Numbered from the stretch's first letter, positions 1 through 10,652 are shown. The stretch: DNA of 64,000 nt from Geotrypetes seraphini (GCF_902459505.1 NC_047095.1:114453380-114517379); one strand, 5' to 3'. Numbers and translations: made by a program. The notes: generated by a model from the letters alone, not told the origin.

Positions 1-59
1 CCATTTCCGGCTACGCGCCTAGGTGGGCTAATTTTTTTTTTTTGCACACCTTAGTACAA

Positions 60-745
60 GAGGGGGTTTGCTTCAGATCATTGACTGAATCATATCCGCG
101 TCGCTCTCTTCTGGGTTGGCCTGAGAACTTTTCAGCGCCCCCCTCGTATCGCTCCGTGCTGCAACCTCACCTTGAATATTACATTCCGGTCTGGTCATCG
201 AATCTCAAAAAGATATAGCGTAACTGGAAAAGGTTCAAAGAAGAGCGATTAAAATGCTAAAGGGAATGGAACTCCTCTTGTATGAAGACCAGCTAAAGAG
301 GTAAGGACTCTTCAACTTGGAAAAGATGGCTAAGGGAACAGATGAGTTAGGTGTAGAATGGCAACAGTGAATCAATTTTTCACTATTATAATTACAACTC
401 AATTAAGTTACATGGAAATATCTTTAAGACAAATAGGAGGAAATAATTTTTCAAAGAACAATTAGTTAAGCTCTGGAACTCGTTACTGGAGGATGTAGTA
501 ACAGTGGTTAGCATAACTAGGTTTAAAAAAGGTTTGGACAATTTCCTGGAGAAAAAGTCCATAGGTTCCTATTGAGACAGACATAGGGGAAGCCACTGCT
601 TTTCCTGGGATCGGTAGCATAGAATGTTGCTGCTATTTAGGTTTCTGCCAAGGAACTTATGACCTAGATTGGCCACTGTGAAAAGAGGATACTAGGCTAG
701 ATGGACCATTGGCCTAACCCAGTATGGCTATTCTTATGTTCTTAT
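60..745 (+). mobile_element. CR1-type LINE, degraded 3' end
   Basis: The stretch from about 160 to 560 translates in broken frames to the C-terminal part of a CR1 reverse-transcriptase ORF (LEYY, KRFKEE, GMEL, LLYED, later a NRRK-type motif). It is followed by a CR1 3' tail with the 'gatggaccattgg' and 'ttcttatgttcttatg' motifs ending near 745. The copy is old: frameshifts and stops are frequent. Bases 71-133 are a separate short repeat seen again at 2422-2484. Confidence 0.75.
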
Positions 746-1197
746 GTGAACCAAGTATAGGTCAGTCAAGCCATTGCGACATCACTGATGAGGCTGGCTT
801 TTAGACATTGGTAGAATGAAGCATTATGACATCACAATCTCAGCTCTGGAATATTGCTACTCTTTGGGTTTCTGCCAGGTACTTGGGACCTGGGTCGGCC
901 ACTGTTGGAAACAGGATGCTGGGCTTGATGGACCTTCGCTCTGTCCCAGTATGGCAATTCTTATGTTCTTATGTGAGCCAAGTAGAGGATAACCAAGCCA
1001 TTGTGACATCACTGATGAGGCTGGCTCTTAGGCATTGGTGGAATGAGGCACTACGACAACACACAATCTCAGCTCTTGAATGTTGCTACTCTTTGGGTTT
1101 CTGCCAGGTACTTGGGACCTGGGTTGGCCTCTGTTGGAAACAGGATACAGGGTTAGATGATGGACCATTGGTCTGACCCAGTTTGGCTATTCCTATG
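741..1197 (+). repeat. Two tandem 227-bp units carrying CR1 3' tails
   Basis: The sequence from 741 repeats with period 227 (cttatgtgaacc at 741, cttatgtgagcc at 968). Each unit runs from 'gccattg(c/t)gacatcactgatgagg' through 'ctttgggtttctgccagg' to a CR1-like 'tatggc(a/t)att' tail. Adding the tail that ends near 745 gives three tail copies in a row. Short open frames here (826-1176) are by-products. Confidence 0.8.
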
Positions 1198-1215
1198 TTC
1201 TTCTCTCTTATAGTA

Positions 1216-1690
1216 TCTAATATAATAAAAGGCTACTCGCGCATGCGCACTCCCATCTGCGTGCATCCGTTTTCCATGAGATGTAGGGCATTGCAGGTAG
1301 GAGTGCGCATGCGCGCGAAGCTACCCCTCTCTCTCTCTCTCTCTCCCTCCCTCCCCTCCCAGGCGGATGTCGGCGGCCCCAGGCGGATGTCGGCCGCGGC
1401 GGCTGCTGGCCGCCCGAAGCTCTCTCTCTCTCTCCCTGCTCTCCACCTCACGCAAACCTAAATCTAAGGAAAACGGCACTACCGGTAGAAGTTTATTTTT
1501 AAGATTAAAGGTGCTGCAGCGGCTCCTCTCACGAGCCGCACCTGCGTCGGAGAAGGCTTCCGACGCAGGCAGCGATCTTGAGAGGAACCGCGGCGGCAAC
1601 TTTAAACTTAAAAATAAAGTTCTTCCGGTACTGCCGTTTTTCCTGCTGTGCCCTCTCGATCTCCTTAACCACATGAATGTGCGATGGTAG
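1216..1690 (+). mobile_element. Helitron-like element, 5' end and body
   Basis: The element starts TCTAATATAATAAAAGG after an A, the Helitron A|TC junction. The same 5' start appears in reverse at the 37986 end of another copy. A subterminal hairpin pairs gcgcatgcgcactccc (about 1240) with ggagtgcgcatgcgcgc (about 1300). A second inverted repeat of about 55 bp lies at 1463-1520 versus 1588-1645. CT microsatellites lie between. No CTRR 3' end was found, so the right limit is approximate. Confidence 0.6.
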
Positions 1691-2589
1691 GCCAGACCGT
1701 GGGAAGCAAAGGGGGGGGGGGGGGGGGGGTTGGGGGAAATGTACTTCCAATATATTTTAATTATTATTTTTTAAATATTTGTATTTAAAATATTTCCCAA
1801 AGCTGTTTATGGACACTGCAAAAATGCTTCCCGTATTCATCGATGGAGACAAAGACTACATCTGAATTCAAAAAGCAAGGGACAAGCATACAGGATCTCT
1901 AAGGGTCCTCCAAGAGTCCAAGGGAGGAGATTCTAGATGGCAAGTATGAGCAGGATGGATAAATCAGCTGCCTTATTTTCTGTTTCTCTATTTAATATTT
2001 TTAAAAAAATACTGGTCCCAGACACTTCAAAACAAATACCGTTAATTGTCCTGTTGACCAGAACTGGTCTATTTACTCAGTTAACTGTTATATATACTTG
2101 AGTGTTGAAGAAGACCGGGAGCAGGAAATGTGATCCTTCTTGAATGATATAGGGGGGGTAAGTAGGCGGAGCTGGATATCTGATTGGGCAATGAAAGGAG
2201 GGCCTTTGGGTAACTACCTCTCTACCTCCCCTACCGAAACACTTTTGAGAGCAGCTGCTGTAGAGGATAATCACTTCACAGGTGAGCAAACCTCCCCTGC
2301 CAGGCTCTGGTATTGCCAGAGACGTGAAGAGCTGTTTGTTCAGCGCTTGCTTTTCCAGTTTTCCAGTTCTCTATATTTCAGTGTTAAAATGTAGCTTTGT
2401 TTTGCACATGTCTTCACTTTGTTTCAGATCATTGACTGAACCATATCCATGTCATTCTCTTCTTGGTTGGACTGAGAACTTTTTATTATTATATATTATT
2501 TATTATTTTATTATTATTAAAAATTTTGCTCCGTTTGGATCCTGTCTTTGGGTTTTAAGAGGATTCCAAGTAAAATAAGTATTAAAAAC
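1691..2589. other. No gene seen; G-run, AT-rich and unassigned repeat sequence
   Basis: Contains a G homopolymer near 1710-1729, AT-rich sequence, and at 2422-2484 a second copy of the 63-bp repeat at 71-133. The stretch 2105-2290 (gaagaagaccgggagcagg, ccgaaacacttttgag) looks like an unclassified interspersed repeat similar in style to 9370-9500. The short open frames are not supported as genes. Confidence 0.5.
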
Positions 2590-3058
2590 AATACAGTTTT
2601 ATTCTTCAGAAATTCTGGAACCCTTTTTTGTGCTCAACGCTTATGGTTATATCCTGATGTAACCAAAATTAAACAGGATAGACGAAGACAGTTTCTTGCT
2701 ACGAGAGATGAAACAAGGGGGGGGGGGTTGGGGTTGGGTGCTACTTTTACGTTGGCCTACCCCTGTGAATGTGTTGTTAAATATCTGGGTTTTAAAATAT
2801 GTTTTCTTTATTCCTGATCATCTAAGATCTTTTGGGACCTCAAGGGGTTAATTAGTGGTGAGGTGGAAGCTCCAAAATGTGAAGACCGAGGAGTGTTAGC
2901 CGTATAATAGCCTTTGCCTTGAATAGTATTGTTACAATTTTCTCCCTTTAATTTCTAGTTCTCTTTCTCAGTGAATATTGTGGCCTAAAAGAGTTAAATT
3001 GCATTTTTCTTTTTTTCCTTTAAATAGTGTTTCTTGAAAGCATGTTTGGATATGACTC
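2590..3058 (+). mobile_element. ORF1-only L1/Tx1-like relic, copy 1
   Basis: The frame at about 2600-2817 reads LYPDVTKIKQDRRRQFLA, then LGATFTLAYPCECVVKY and FKICFLYS. This is the C-terminal pattern of L1/Tx1 ORF1 proteins (…PDV, RRRxFL, F.LxYPCKC.V.Y). After the ORF comes an AT-rich 3'UTR-like stretch with 'gtggcctaaa', matching 'gtggactaaa' in the copies at 7265 and 61370. No ORF2 follows. Confidence 0.6.
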
Positions 3059-3059
3059 T

Positions 3060-3190
3060 GAATTAGAGAATGATACGGTGGTTGTTACCCGTGGCTAGCT
3101 GCGGGTAACCCGCCAAAACGGTGACCAAAAAAAAAGGTCACCGCAAGATCGGCGACAAGGCCATTCACCGCCCCGTGGAGCAGTGAATGG
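3060..3190. repeat. GC-rich hairpin repeat
   Basis: 'gttacccgtggctagctgcgggtaac' forms a stem-loop. A second short stem, cggtgacc / ggtcaccg, flanks an A-run. Looks like the end of an interspersed repeat next to the Gypsy fossil. Family not recognised. Confidence 0.4.
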
Positions 3191-5160
3191 TTAGCACGCG
3201 CGGTGAATGAGCGTGCGGTCCGGCAGCTCCCTCTCTCCCCTCTGCAAAGGAGTAAGTTCCTCCCCCATATTAACCTGCTCCGTCAGATTAAACTCTCTGA
3301 CCTGAGGTCCGAATTTGTCCTCCTCACAACGTTGAGCAATGAGGGCCAAGGTCTGACGCTCTCTCCAAGGCTTGAGGAGGTTCATGTGGTAAATTTGTTC
3401 CCTCCCCTTAGCATCCTTGACCTTATAATCTACCTCAATCACTTGCTGTACGATGGTGACCGGACCCTTCCACTGAGCAAGAAACTTATGAGGGTCCGTA
3501 GGAATTAAGACAAGGACCTGTTCTCCCACCTGCAACTATCTGTCCTGGGATTTTTGATCATAATAAGTTTTTTGCTTCACTTGGCTTTTCTTAATCTGAG
3601 CTTTACCCTTCTCCACCAACTTTTTGAATCTTTGCTTGAGATCGCCCAGGTAGGATATTATATTAGTCCGACACTCAGGAGGGGGGTCCCACTTATCTTT
3701 CAAAATATCAAGTAAGCCCCTAGGCTTCTGCCCAAATAGCATTTCTAGGGGCTAATACCCAACGAAACTTGGACTTTTTCCCGACTAGCGTATAACACCC
3801 ACGGTATCATCAAGTCCCAATCAGTCAGCTCCTGCCGTGCTACCTTCTTGAGCATCAGCTTAAGGGACTGATTAAATCTCTCCACTAATCCATTCCCTTG
3901 AGGGTGGTAGGCTGCAGTTTTTATATGCCTTATCCCATACCTCTGCCAGAAGGCCTCCATCTCCCGGGAAATAAAATTACTCCCCTGATCCATGAGAACC
4001 TCCCTTGGGAACCCCACTGAACAGAATAAACTGATCAGCTAATTAGTAATGTTCTGGGCTGAGGTTTTTCTCAAAGGGAAGGCCCACGGGAACCTGGTGG
4101 CAATATCCATCACCACCAGTATATACTGGTAACCCCGGGGCGTTTTCTGCAACGGCCCGACAATATACATAGCCCATCTACCTAAGGGCTCCTCCACCCA
4201 AGGAATGGGAATCAATGGAGCTCTACGGGGTTTTTGTATAGCTAGCTTCTGGCAGGTAGGGCAAGAGGCACAGAACTGTGTTAACTCCTGGCGTAACCCA
4301 GGCCAAAAAAATCTCTGCAAGATCTGTGTTTCTGTGGCATCCACTCCCTTATGCCCCGCCAAGGGATGGTCATGTGCCATTTGTAGAACCAAGGACCTAA
4401 AACCTTGTGGCACTACCAACTGTTCGACCCTGTTGTCTTGTCCTCCCACGGAAATAACCCGGTATAATAGCCACCGTTTAACTTTCATATTAAATGGCCC
4501 TTTATAAGTGGTCCCCACCTGTTGCCATGCAGCCCGCAGGGATGGGTCGGCTTTCTGCTCCACCTGAAAGGTGGGAAAGGTCTCTAGTACCCTTTCAGGA
4601 ATAGAGGGGACTTCCTGTTGCTGAGCAGCCCGGTCGAGGGCTTTTCTCCTCTGCCATTTCTGGCGCTTCACCTGTGCTTTGGAGGGATGCGGCTCTTTCT
4701 CCTTCCCTTTCTGGAAAAGTTCCCCCTGAAATGGGAAGTTATCCCCCAAGGTCTCCCCATAGGTTTCCTTTCTCTCACATTGGGCCCGCGTACTAACCAG
4801 AGCCTGCTCTGGGTTCCACTCTATTGGCCAACTTTTCCAATCTCGACCCAAGATCATCTCATAGGGTGCCCTAGGAACCACAGCAATTAACAGCTTCTCC
4901 TCACTGTCCCCATACTGGACTCTCATCCAGTGGGTCACATAGTCATGGACGTCCCCATGAATGCACCTAATAAAGACCTTAGGGCCCTCTAGACTGGCCT
5001 CCTCTCTTTCATCATGGATAGCGTCCCAAACCTGTTCTTTTATCATGGATTGAGAGGCACCGCTATCCAGGAAAGCCACAATAGAGTGCCCATTAATCTG
5101 CACAGGCACCTGATACCCCCCTTTAGCAATATCAGCGGGAGATTGTAACCCTAACAAATT
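3191..5160 (-). mobile_element. Gypsy/Ty3-type LTR retrotransposon fossil (protease and integrase parts)
   Basis: Minus-strand fossil. Parts in coding order: an aspartic-protease-like segment (FLDSGAS, 5157 side), an H-H-C-C integrase zinc finger (HDHPLAGHKG … CPTCQK), the integrase core (GPLQ…, then LMDQGSNF and HPQGNGLVERFN), and an integrase C-terminal segment with an MNLLKPWRER-type end followed by ELTPLQRGE. Protease is followed directly by integrase with no reverse transcriptase between them. That order recalls the Gmr1-like group of Gypsy elements, whose pol order is protease-integrase-RT. The RT part is not seen in this window. The element is broken, with a few interruptions, and looks moderately old. 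Confidence 0.85.
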
Positions 5161-6140
5161 CGTCCTTTTCTCACACTTGCTCTGTACATGCCCCTACGTC
5201 CCAAAAGGAGTTCTTTTCTGTTAAGACAGAATTCCACACGGTAAAGTGTCTTTTAGTCTGATTAAGAAATAGGTGCAGCACAAGTCCTTATTTCCCTCCT
5301 AAGCAGACTTAGCTTAAACCAGTGCTATGGCACTGATTTCTTCCATCATCTGAAGTGCTGGGCAAGGTGGTGTGCCCCACGTGATGAAATTTTGCCAAAT
5401 ACTGGCCTGCTATCCCACCACATGTAACGTGAGGCTAACCCCACACACCTTGACTACAAAAGCAGTCTGACCTGCTCAAACAATAGGCCTTCCAGGAAAA
5501 ACCTGGACACTTGTAATCCACAGTGATACAAAACAGTTGCAATGCAAACAAAAATAGTCCATTCAGCAAACACCCGGATATTTATAATCCACAGCTTAGA
5601 GGCTTTAAACACCTGCTTTGGCTTAGCTGACTTCCATGGGCTGTACGCTGGATGGTAACTCTGTTCCTGTTCCAAATCCAGTTCCATACCCTGGACTTCT
5701 TCCAAAGGGGCTACTGGTGATTCTGCTCCAGCCTCAACCAGTTCCATGGATTCAGGAACTGAACAGCTAGGCAGAGCTCCCAGCCCTGAGCTTTGCGACT
5801 GTCTCCCTTGCCTCCAGCTCTCCTTCTCCCCCTCTAGCCAAGCAGACCTAAGGTTTAGAAGTTGGGGACTACGCCCCAAACGCTTAGGTGTGCCGGATAT
5901 CCTGATTTTTCTTCCCTGACTAAGTGGGGGAAGGGAAATCTGCAGTTTAGCCCTAGCACTCCCTCTGCTGGTCCCAGGAGTAATGGCAGGCAAAAGGTTA
6001 CCTTGGGGGTTAAACAGAGCAGCTTGGGCACTATCTGCTCTAGCAGTGGGCTTTACCTTAGGAACAGCCCTAGCAGGCATACCTCGCATATCACAGTATA
6101 TAGGTTGTGAAAGGAGGAAAGGTTTTCCCTCTTCCACTCC
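5161..6140 (-). other. Unassigned open stretch beside the Gypsy fossil (possible leader or LTR)
   Basis: A minus-strand frame of 227 codons (5454-6137) rich in Ser, Pro, Glu and Gln ends in a hydrophobic tail. No known domain is visible. It lies just upstream of the Gypsy fossil on the same strand and could be part of its leader or terminal repeat. It is not supported as a host gene. Confidence 0.3.
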
Positions 6141-6184
6141 TATTTTTGGATTTCAGTCAGGGAACTCTAAGTACTTTCTCTTCA

Positions 6185-6290
6185 TCTTAATTAATCTTAT
6201 TTATTGCATTTCTTCTGTTTCTACTGTAAACCGCTTAGAACCTCACGGTACAGCGGTATATAAGAAATAAAATTATTATTATTATTTCTT
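6185..6290 (+). mobile_element. L2-type LINE/SINE 3' tail
   Basis: 'ctgtaaaccgcttagaacc', 'gcggtatataagaaataaa' and a terminal (att)n run are the L2-derived 3' tail seen repeatedly in this window (24430, 39180, 58955). Only the tail is present. Confidence 0.65.
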
Positions 6291-6479
6291 GTTGTTGTCT
6301 GAACTATAGAGTTGTCTTCCTTGAAGTTGTAGGCTAGATGGATATTCACCTTAATTGGTTTATTTGATTTTGATAGTGTATTAATTGCTTTGGAATCCAT
6401 ATCTTAATTATGTTCATGTTAATGTAATATGATGAAAATATTTCAATTAAATTTTGCATGAGGTAAAACTCTTTATAGT

Positions 6480-6660
6480 TGATAAATCTTTCCTTTGGGC
6501 TAAGTCTTAATAATAATATTGTCATTTATAGCTAAAGAGACATATGATCAAGAAACTGTTTTATTTTACTTTTGTGATCATGATAAACATACTGAGGGCC
6601 TCAAAATAGTACCTGGCGGGGCGCATGTGACCCCCCGGGCCACGAATTTGAGACCACTGT
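6480..6660 (+). mobile_element. hAT transposon right end (degraded)
   Basis: 'gggccacgaatttgagaccactg' at 6639-6660 is a hAT-type terminal sequence (reverse complement CAGTGGTCTCAAA). It is preceded by 'actgagggcctcaaaatagtacctggcgggg', which resembles the 3' end of an autonomous hAT. No intact transposase is present. Confidence 0.5.
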
Positions 6661-6791
6661 TCTAGAGTGAATCATACCGTGCCGATTTTGAAGCAATGGC
6701 GCTGGTTGCCGATGCGGCAGAGTCCAATTCAAAATTATTTCCATAATACATTTTAATTGGAAGAATTTAGATGTGGGTCAAACATCTAGGC

Positions 6792-6966
6792 CAGGGGTCT
6801 TCAAAGTCCCTCCTTGAAGGCCGCAATCCAGTCGGGTTTTCAGGATTTCCCCAATGAATATGCATGAGATCTATGTGCATGCACTGCTTTCAATGCATAT
6901 TCATTAGGGAAATCCTGAAAACCCGAATGGATTGCGGCCCTCAAGGAGGGACTTTGAAGACCCCTG
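6792..6966. mobile_element. Palindromic hAT MITE, copy 1, 8-bp TSD
   Basis: A 175-bp near-perfect palindrome begins CAGGGGTC and ends GACCCCTG, with arms including 'ctccttgaaggccgcaatcc' and an AT-rich centre. Exact 8-bp target duplications ATCTAGGC lie at 6784-6791 and 6967-6974, which defines both ends and the hAT class. Confidence 0.9.
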
Positions 6967-6974
6967 ATCTAGGC

Positions 6975-7264
6975 AATTACGTATACGTTTGAACGAGCAC
7001 AGAAGTGTTTTAGGCAGAAAAAAACCTGCAAGCTCCAACACTGTGTTGATTTTAACCATGACTTCTTCCAACTAAATGCTACGTGTTAGATCACGTGATA
7101 CAAGATATTCGAGGAGGCAATAGACAATTATGTCTCCAACGTAAAGAACAACACTGGATCTATGAACTGGATTCGGTAATACCTAAGGTTCTGAATATGA
7201 GTATAGATTAGTACTACTATTATTAATTGGAAGTGCTCTTAGTTTTCTTTTGACTTTTAAACTA
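6975..7264. other. No gene seen
   Basis: AT-rich sequence without recognisable motifs. It may be the 5' part of the ORF1-only relic that follows. Confidence 0.4.
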
Positions 7265-9330
7265 AACTGTGCAAATAAAAGAAGAATCTTCTCCATTGGT
7301 ACAAAACCAGAATTCTCAAATGGATGTGACAACAATCTTGGAAACATCTCACAAGGAAATAGTAAAACCCGCTACTCTTCTACTCACGGTGGTATTAACA
7401 CCTGATAAAAATTGGTTACTGATATTGTTTTTCAAAAACAGAGATAAAGAATTTCTTGGCCATAAGATACAGATGTTCCCAGATGTGACGAAGGAAACCC
7501 AAAAATGTCGATGTCAGTTCCTGCTCCTTAAACCAGGGGTAGCAGCGGTGGGGGAAATTTTCTTTCTGCGATACCCATGAAAATGTATTGTAAAATATAG
7601 ATAGATCAAATACATATATATTTTTGAACCATCACAGCTGACAGGATTTCTTGCTACGAAACGCCTTGAAGGAGATCCAATAACATTAAGTTAAACATTT
7701 AAAGATATTCCTGTAACCACAGTCAGGAAATTGCTTTTTTTTTTTGTTTGTTTAATTGGATGTGATTCCATTTTCCTTATTTCACTCATTAAGATTTTTG
7801 GATCTATAAATAATGGACTAAAACACGATTGGTTTTGTAATTCCACATGGTTTTCCCAGCCTGAGAATGAATGTTTTGAATTTAGACCATATCATTTTAG
7901 TTACCTCTTACATGTTAGACAGTTGCCTGATTTGCCATCGCTGCATTGCCACCCCTTTTTGCAGGTCATGCGAACAGCTTGGAAGAAGTTATGTAGGTTA
8001 TTGAAAATCTCCTCCGAGGCAACGCCCTATCTCCCTGTGGCGGGCAACGGTGACTTCCCGCCAGGCTTGGACTCTGCAGTTTTCCGACGCTGGACTTCTA
8101 TGGGTCTTCATTACTTGTTCCAGGTGGTGCAAGATACGGGTATTCCGACTTCACTTGCTGATCTACAGACTCAGTTTCATTTTTTAACTGGGGACTGGTT
8201 TGCCCATCGACAACTGTGCCACTACTTACAGACTTTGACCCCTGTACTGTTGAGAGAAGAGGTTCAATCTAGTTTACGGGAGGCACTTGATTTTACGGCC
8301 CAAGACCATGTACCACTGAAATTTTATCATAGGTTCTTGCAAGACCTAACTGGAGAGTTGGACTTTATCTCTCTTGCTCAGAAATAGTCAGCCGACCTGC
8401 GAGTGCCTATATCTGATGATATGCTACGAAAGGGCCTTCGTGTGGGGAATGATCCTACCTTGTCTTCGGCGGAGAAGGAGCGTAATTACAAATTTCTGCT
8501 GCGAGCGTTCTATCCACCTAAGAGGGCTATGATAATGGGGATTAGTGCGTCCCCTGGTTGTGGAAAATGCTCCTATCCTATGGCATCCTTCGGACATATG
8601 TTTTGGACATGCCCCCTGGTGTCTAACTTTTGGTTGACTTTAGTGTCTGCGGTGGCCAAGCTTTGGGGATGCTCGTGGAGGTTACACCCCAGTTTTCTTT
8701 TTACTTTACAAATCCGTTTTCATCCACCTAAACCGGGGTGTGCGCTTTTTATCCGAAAGACTGTACTTATGGGCAGGAAATGTATTCTGACACAGTGGCT
8801 TTCGCCTCAGCCTCCTTCTCTACAACAGTGGCGATCCCTCATGTTACAACAAATGTTGTTGGAAAGAAGGGACATTGTGGACTTGACAGCAAAAAAGGGC
8901 AGGCTGTTTCGCCAATGCTGGTACCCATTTAGTTTAACATTTGTCACACATATTCAACAACAACTATGGACAGTGTGATCTGATTACCACTTTGATGCTG
9001 TAGGTTTCCTTACATTATGTTTATTTCCGCTGTTGCTGCCCGGGTGGGATGGGGTGGGGGTGGGGGGGAGGATTGGGTGGGTCGGGGATTTGGGAGAGTT
9101 TGGTTCTAATCACAAAATGTTTTTGATGTTAATATCTATGTATGGACATGCTGATTTAATAAACATTACTTCTATAAAAATAATGGACTAAAGATTGATT
9201 AAGAAAAGTATTTCCTTTTTATTTTTATATACGTTTATTATATATTGTAATGTCTCTCTCAATATTCCGAACAAGAAGTTATTTCTTGATTTGTTTAGTG
9301 TTAAATATAAATAAAGAATTTAAACTAAAC
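7265..9330 (+). mobile_element. ORF1-only L1/Tx1-like relic, copy 2 (interrupted)
   Basis: The frame at 7269-7580 holds an ORF1-like C-terminus (FFKNRDKEFLGHKIQMFPDV, QKCRCQFLLL, then FFLRYP and IVKY). A 3'UTR-like part then includes 'tttttggatctata…tggactaaa', interrupted by a later L1 at 7823-9180. The tail resumes at 9181 and ends 'aaatataaataaagaattta'. The same ORF1-to-tail order without ORF2 is seen at 2590 and 61370. Confidence 0.6.
7823..9180 (+). mobile_element. 5'-truncated L1/Tx1 LINE insertion with 12-bp TSD
   Basis: Encodes the C-terminal region of L1-type ORF2 from about 7960 to 8978, including 'CGKC…GHMFWTCPLVSNFW', the cysteine-rich motif near the end of L1 ORF2. One in-frame TAG at 8385 interrupts the frame. 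A G-rich tract (9030-9075) lies in the 3'UTR and the end is 'aataaacattacttctataaaaa'. Flanking direct repeats TAATGGACTAAA at 7811-7822 and 9181-9192 are the target-site duplication, typical of target-primed insertion. Confidence 0.85.
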
Positions 9331-9720
9331 TGGGTTTCCAATGATGTAATCCCAAATTGAACTAGTCAGCCTTTGAGGAGAGGCCACCTTTCCCCTGAGT
9401 GATGACGTGGTGGGGCCTGATTGGCTTTTCTCCCTTTTAAAGAAATTCTGAGATGCCCCTTTCAAAATAGAACGCAGGTGAGATCGAGGAAGCAACAGCT
9501 CAGTGAGTAACATCATTTTATATTTTGATATATAATATATGATTAGGGATACGAGAGTGAAATATTCCTTATTAAATTACATTCACAGAATAGTGAGAGG
9601 CAAATGAAAGTCCGGGAGCCCTGAAGAAACGGCTAAGACCCATGAAACATTGGTTGTATGTAGGACATCATAGAAGTCTGATAACACAGTAAACTGTACT
9701 GTTGTTTAAAATCTCGGTGA
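9331..9720 (+). other. Unassigned repeat carrying a hammerhead-like motif
   Basis: No gene. The stretch 9370-9520 is an unclassified repeat. A motif at 9621-9658 resembles a hammerhead ribozyme core and is listed separately. The frame at 9325-9516 (minus) has no recognisable domain. Confidence 0.4.
9621..9658 (+). ncRNA. Hammerhead-ribozyme-like motif (relic)
   Basis: CTGAAGA fits the hammerhead core CUGANGA. It is followed after a degenerate stem II by GAAACA, then TGTA, which can supply a 3-bp stem III (ACA/TGT) with an NUH-type site (GTA). Stem II pairing is poor, so activity is doubtful. Confidence 0.35.
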
Positions 9721-10158
9721 CGGGACAAAAGCGCGCAAGACTTCGGCGCGCCGACATTGCAGCGCAGACAATTCGGCGCAAGACCCTAGCGCGCCGCCTA
9801 AAGAGTTACTTTTAAAGAGCTCCGATGGGGGGTGTGGCGGGTGAACACCCCCCACACTTTACTTAATACTCTTCACACTGCCGTTGGGGAGGTTGAAACC
9901 CTCCATTATAGAGAAAACTTAACTTTTTCCTACAAAATTGGGAAAAAGTTAAGTTTACTCTATAATGGAGGGTTCCAACCCCCCAACCCCCCCCCCCAAC
10001 GGCAGCGAGAAGAGTGTGAAGTAAACTGGGGGGGGGGGGTGTTTCCCCACTCACACCCCGCATCGGAGCTCTTTAAAAGTAACTCTGGGGTCTTGCACCG
10101 ATTTGTCTGCGCTGCAATGTCGGCACGCCGAAGTCCTGCGCGCAAATGACTATGAACC
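9719..10158. mobile_element. Foldback (palindromic) DNA element, about 440 bp
   Basis: Arms of about 200 bp are inverted. 'agcgcgcaagacttcggcgc' near 9731 matches the reverse complement of sequence ending near 10145, and 'gcttctc/gaggg' arms meet at an AT-rich centre near 9925 (cctccattatagagaaaac / gtttactctataatggagg). An 11-bp direct repeat AAAATCTC(G/A)GT lies just outside (9708-9718 and 10159-10169) and may be the target duplication. Open frames inside are by-products. Confidence 0.75.
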
Positions 10159-10169
10159 AAAATCTCAGT

Positions 10170-10471
10170 CCCTAGTGGCATAGGGCCATTCTAAACAGAA
10201 GTTTATTGGAGCCAATGATGTGGGTGGAGTTGGTTTGAGCTTTAAGCTCTACCAAATTAGACCTGAGGCTTTTTCTTCCGTTAACTTGACCTTCAGCTAA
10301 CAAAGTGGAGTATTTTTTGAATATTTCTGGTACACGTAAACTCACTTTCACCATTTGGAAATTTATTGGTTTCACTGATATTATAGCCTATACTACTTTT
10401 AAACGTACAGCGAGAGATCGAGAGATTTTGAGGCTGGGGAAACAAACTAGAGAAGATAATTTATTAGAACT
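10170..10471. other. No gene seen
   Basis: Mixed sequence with a weak open frame in each direction and no recognised motif. Possibly part of an L1-type ORF (LTFTIWKFIGF…) but not supportable. Confidence 0.3.
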
Positions 10472-10479
10472 CTCTACAC

Positions 10480-10652
10480 CAGGGGTCTCAAAGTCCCTCC
10501 TTGAGGGCCACAATCCAGTCGGGTTTTCAGGATTTCCCCAATGAATATGCATGAGATCTATGCGCATGCACTGCTTTCAATGCATATTCATTGGGGAAAT
10601 CCTGAAAACCCGACTGGATTGCGGCCCTCAAGGAGGGACTTTGAGATCCCTG
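10480..10652. mobile_element. Palindromic hAT MITE, copy 2, 8-bp TSD
   Basis: 173 bp, same family as 6792-6966 (CAGGGGTCTCAAAG … CTTTGAGATCCCTG). Exact 8-bp target duplications CTCTACAC lie at 10472-10479 and 10653-10660. Confidence 0.92.

Noticed and set aside
5454-6137. 227-codon minus-strand frame as a possible host gene
   Set aside because: No recognised domain; adjacent to a Gypsy fossil on the same strand and of simple composition.
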